Assembly (NCBI GenBank): GCA_015060695.1
Contig: SUYA01000001.1
Location: 232,686-296,685 of the forward strand
Length of the DNA: 64,000 bases
Direction of reading: 5' to 3'
Origin: Mediterranea massiliensis
Lineage (GTDB): Bacteria; Bacteroidota; Bacteroidia; Bacteroidales; Bacteroidaceae
The position numbers and the translations under genes were made by a program. Below, piece by piece: positions 63,190 through 64,000 of this stretch. The notes below the pieces were generated by a model. That model worked only from the letters and a program-made list of their open reading frames with translations. It was not told the DNA's origin and ran no database searches. The stretch's first letter is position 1. Each line of letters starts with the position of its first letter.

Positions 63190-63953
63190 TTATTGCAGGA
63201 CGCACGTTCAGTTCGCGTCTCTTCTTGGGGACAGGCAAGTTCCCCAACAACCAATTGATGAAACAGGCTATTGCTGCCTCCGAAACCGAGATGGTAACCG
63301 TAGCCATGAAACGCGTGGATTTAGACAATCGTGAAGACGATTTGTTGAATCACATCCTATCCCCAACCATCCAATTACTACCCAACACATCGGGTGTACG
63401 CAATGCCGAAGAAGCGGTGTTTGCCGCACAAATGGCACGCGAAGCTTTTGGTACCAACTGGCTGAAGTTAGAGATTCACCCCGACCCAAAATATCTGCTA
63501 CCCGACAGCATAGAGACACTGAAAGCTACCGAACAGTTGGTGAAGCTGGGCTTTGTAGTATTGCCCTATTGTCAAGCCGACCCCACCCTGTGTAAACAGT
63601 TGGAAGAAGCCGGAGCCGCCACCGTCATGCCACTGGGCGCACCTATCGGTACCAACAAAGGGTTGCAGACAAAAGAGTTCTTGCGCATCATCATTGAACA
63701 AGCAAAGGTACCTGTGGTGGTAGATGCCGGCATCGGTGCACCCAGTCATGCTGCCGAAGCCATGGAAATGGGAGCCTCGGCTTGTTTGGTAAACACCGCC
63801 ATTGCCATTGCCCAAGATCCCGTAGAGATGGCCATAGCCTTCAAAGAGGCCGTCATTGCCGGCCGACGTGCCTTCGAAGCCGGAGTAAGCCGCGCAGAGA
63901 GTAAATTCATAGCATCGGCATCATCGCCACTAACTGCTTTTTTAGACGAATAA
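63177..63953 (+). CDS. thiG: Thiazole synthase ThiG
   Basis: ThiG builds the thiazole phosphate from deoxyxylulose phosphate, dehydroglycine and ThiS-thiocarboxylate. The 258-residue protein has '[14 protein letters not shown]', '[11 protein letters not shown]', '[14 protein letters not shown]', '[14 protein letters not shown]' and '[18 protein letters not shown]'. It overlaps thiE by 13 bp; thiC follows after 4 bp. Confidence 0.97.
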   Translation: MEKLIIAGRTFSSRLFLGTGKFPNNQLMKQAIAASETEMVTVAMKRVDLDNREDDLLNHILSPTIQLLPNTSGVRNAEEAVFAAQMAREAFGTNWLKLEIHPDPKYLLPDSIETLKATEQLVKLGFVVLPYCQADPTLCKQLEEAGAATVMPLGAPIGTNKGLQTKEFLRIIIEQAKVPVVVDAGIGAPSHAAEAMEMGASACLVNTAIAIAQDPVEMAIAFKEAVIAGRRAFEAGVSRAESKFIASASSPLTAFLDE

Positions 63954-63957
63954 TACC

Positions 63958-64000
63958 ATGAAAGAAAACAAACCATACGCCCAGCGCGAAAAAGTATATA
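63958..64000 (+). CDS. thiC: Probable ThiC, N-terminal fragment
   Basis: The window ends in a frame reading MKENKPYAQREKVY. The 'EKVY' and the position after thiG match HMP-phosphate synthase ThiC in the Bacteroides order thiS-thiE-thiG-thiC as I recall it. Fourteen codons are too few to confirm by domain. Confidence 0.6.
   Translation, partial: MKENKPYAQREKVY

Overview
The window reads as chromosomal DNA of a Bacteroidales bacterium, most likely Bacteroides or a close relative. The evidence is: many promoters with the Bacteroidetes -7 box TAnnTTTG and a -33 TTG/TTTG box; Bacteroidetes-typical families (HU-LysM protein, TamL-type lipoprotein, DUF4295, DUF4296, DUF4301, NVEALA-type peptide, smalltalk peptide, BF3164-like and 6-bladed propeller lipoproteins); a DksA-like protein without zinc cysteines; a Bacteroides-type XylA; and moderate-to-low GC. 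I see no rRNA, tRNA, transposase, phage gene, CRISPR array or SusC/SusD pair. The species cannot be fixed from this window.

Layout. 0-4 kb (minus strand): start of a MoxR ATPase, then ftsY-rimO-HU-HU/LysM. 4-6.5 kb (minus): rpmB-rpmG-DUF4295, cinA-type amidase, tsaD. 6.6-11.1 kb (plus): tamB, whose start codon is unclear. 11-14.8 kb (minus): proS, a propeller lipoprotein, an InaA/WaaP-type kinase. 15.2-17.4 kb (plus): an AT-rich three-gene unit with a six-cysteine NVEALA-type peptide, a propeller lipoprotein and a membrane protein with a CxxC motif. 17.4-29.6 kb: dnaB, ispE, a PepSY-like protein, a GH43 enzyme, purT, DUF4301, relA, dgkA, an MFS transporter, panB and a HAD phosphatase. 29.7-30.6 kb: a 41-bp perfect inverted repeat around a TA-rich loop, then a decayed HU-like gene and an orphan smalltalk peptide. 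30.7-38.6 kb: K+/H+ antiporter, second GH43, AlaX-like editing protein, Hsp20, GDPD, TorF-like porin, S37-type peptidase, HdeD-like protein. 38.7-47.7 kb: tamL, an rRNA/tRNA methyltransferase, and the ileS-dksA-like-lspA-DUF4296 operon. 48-59 kb: DUF418, the glutamate acid-resistance set gadC / DcaP-like porin / gadB, ABC-F, threonine aldolase, xylA and xylB. 59-64 kb: fabD, two lipoproteins, and the thiSEG(C) operon under a TPP riboswitch.

The most unusual signal is not a gene. Three intergenic loci (about 15.06, 37.83 and 61.98 kb) each carry exactly four copies of a 14-bp palindrome built on CTACC-TATA-GGTAG, at an exact 22-bp period. The linkers are conserved by position, and two of the loci share flanks over about 140 bp. 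A fourth locus (47.81 kb) has the same architecture (four units, 22-bp period, short hairpin with a 4-nt loop) but an unrelated sequence (TGGCAA-N4-TTGCCA). This points to a dispersed element class defined by architecture. The second candidate system is the Cys-rich peptide / propeller / CxxC protein unit at 15.2-17.3 kb, which has a near-consensus promoter, an ATA codon where the start should be, and a 17-bp intra-operon hairpin.
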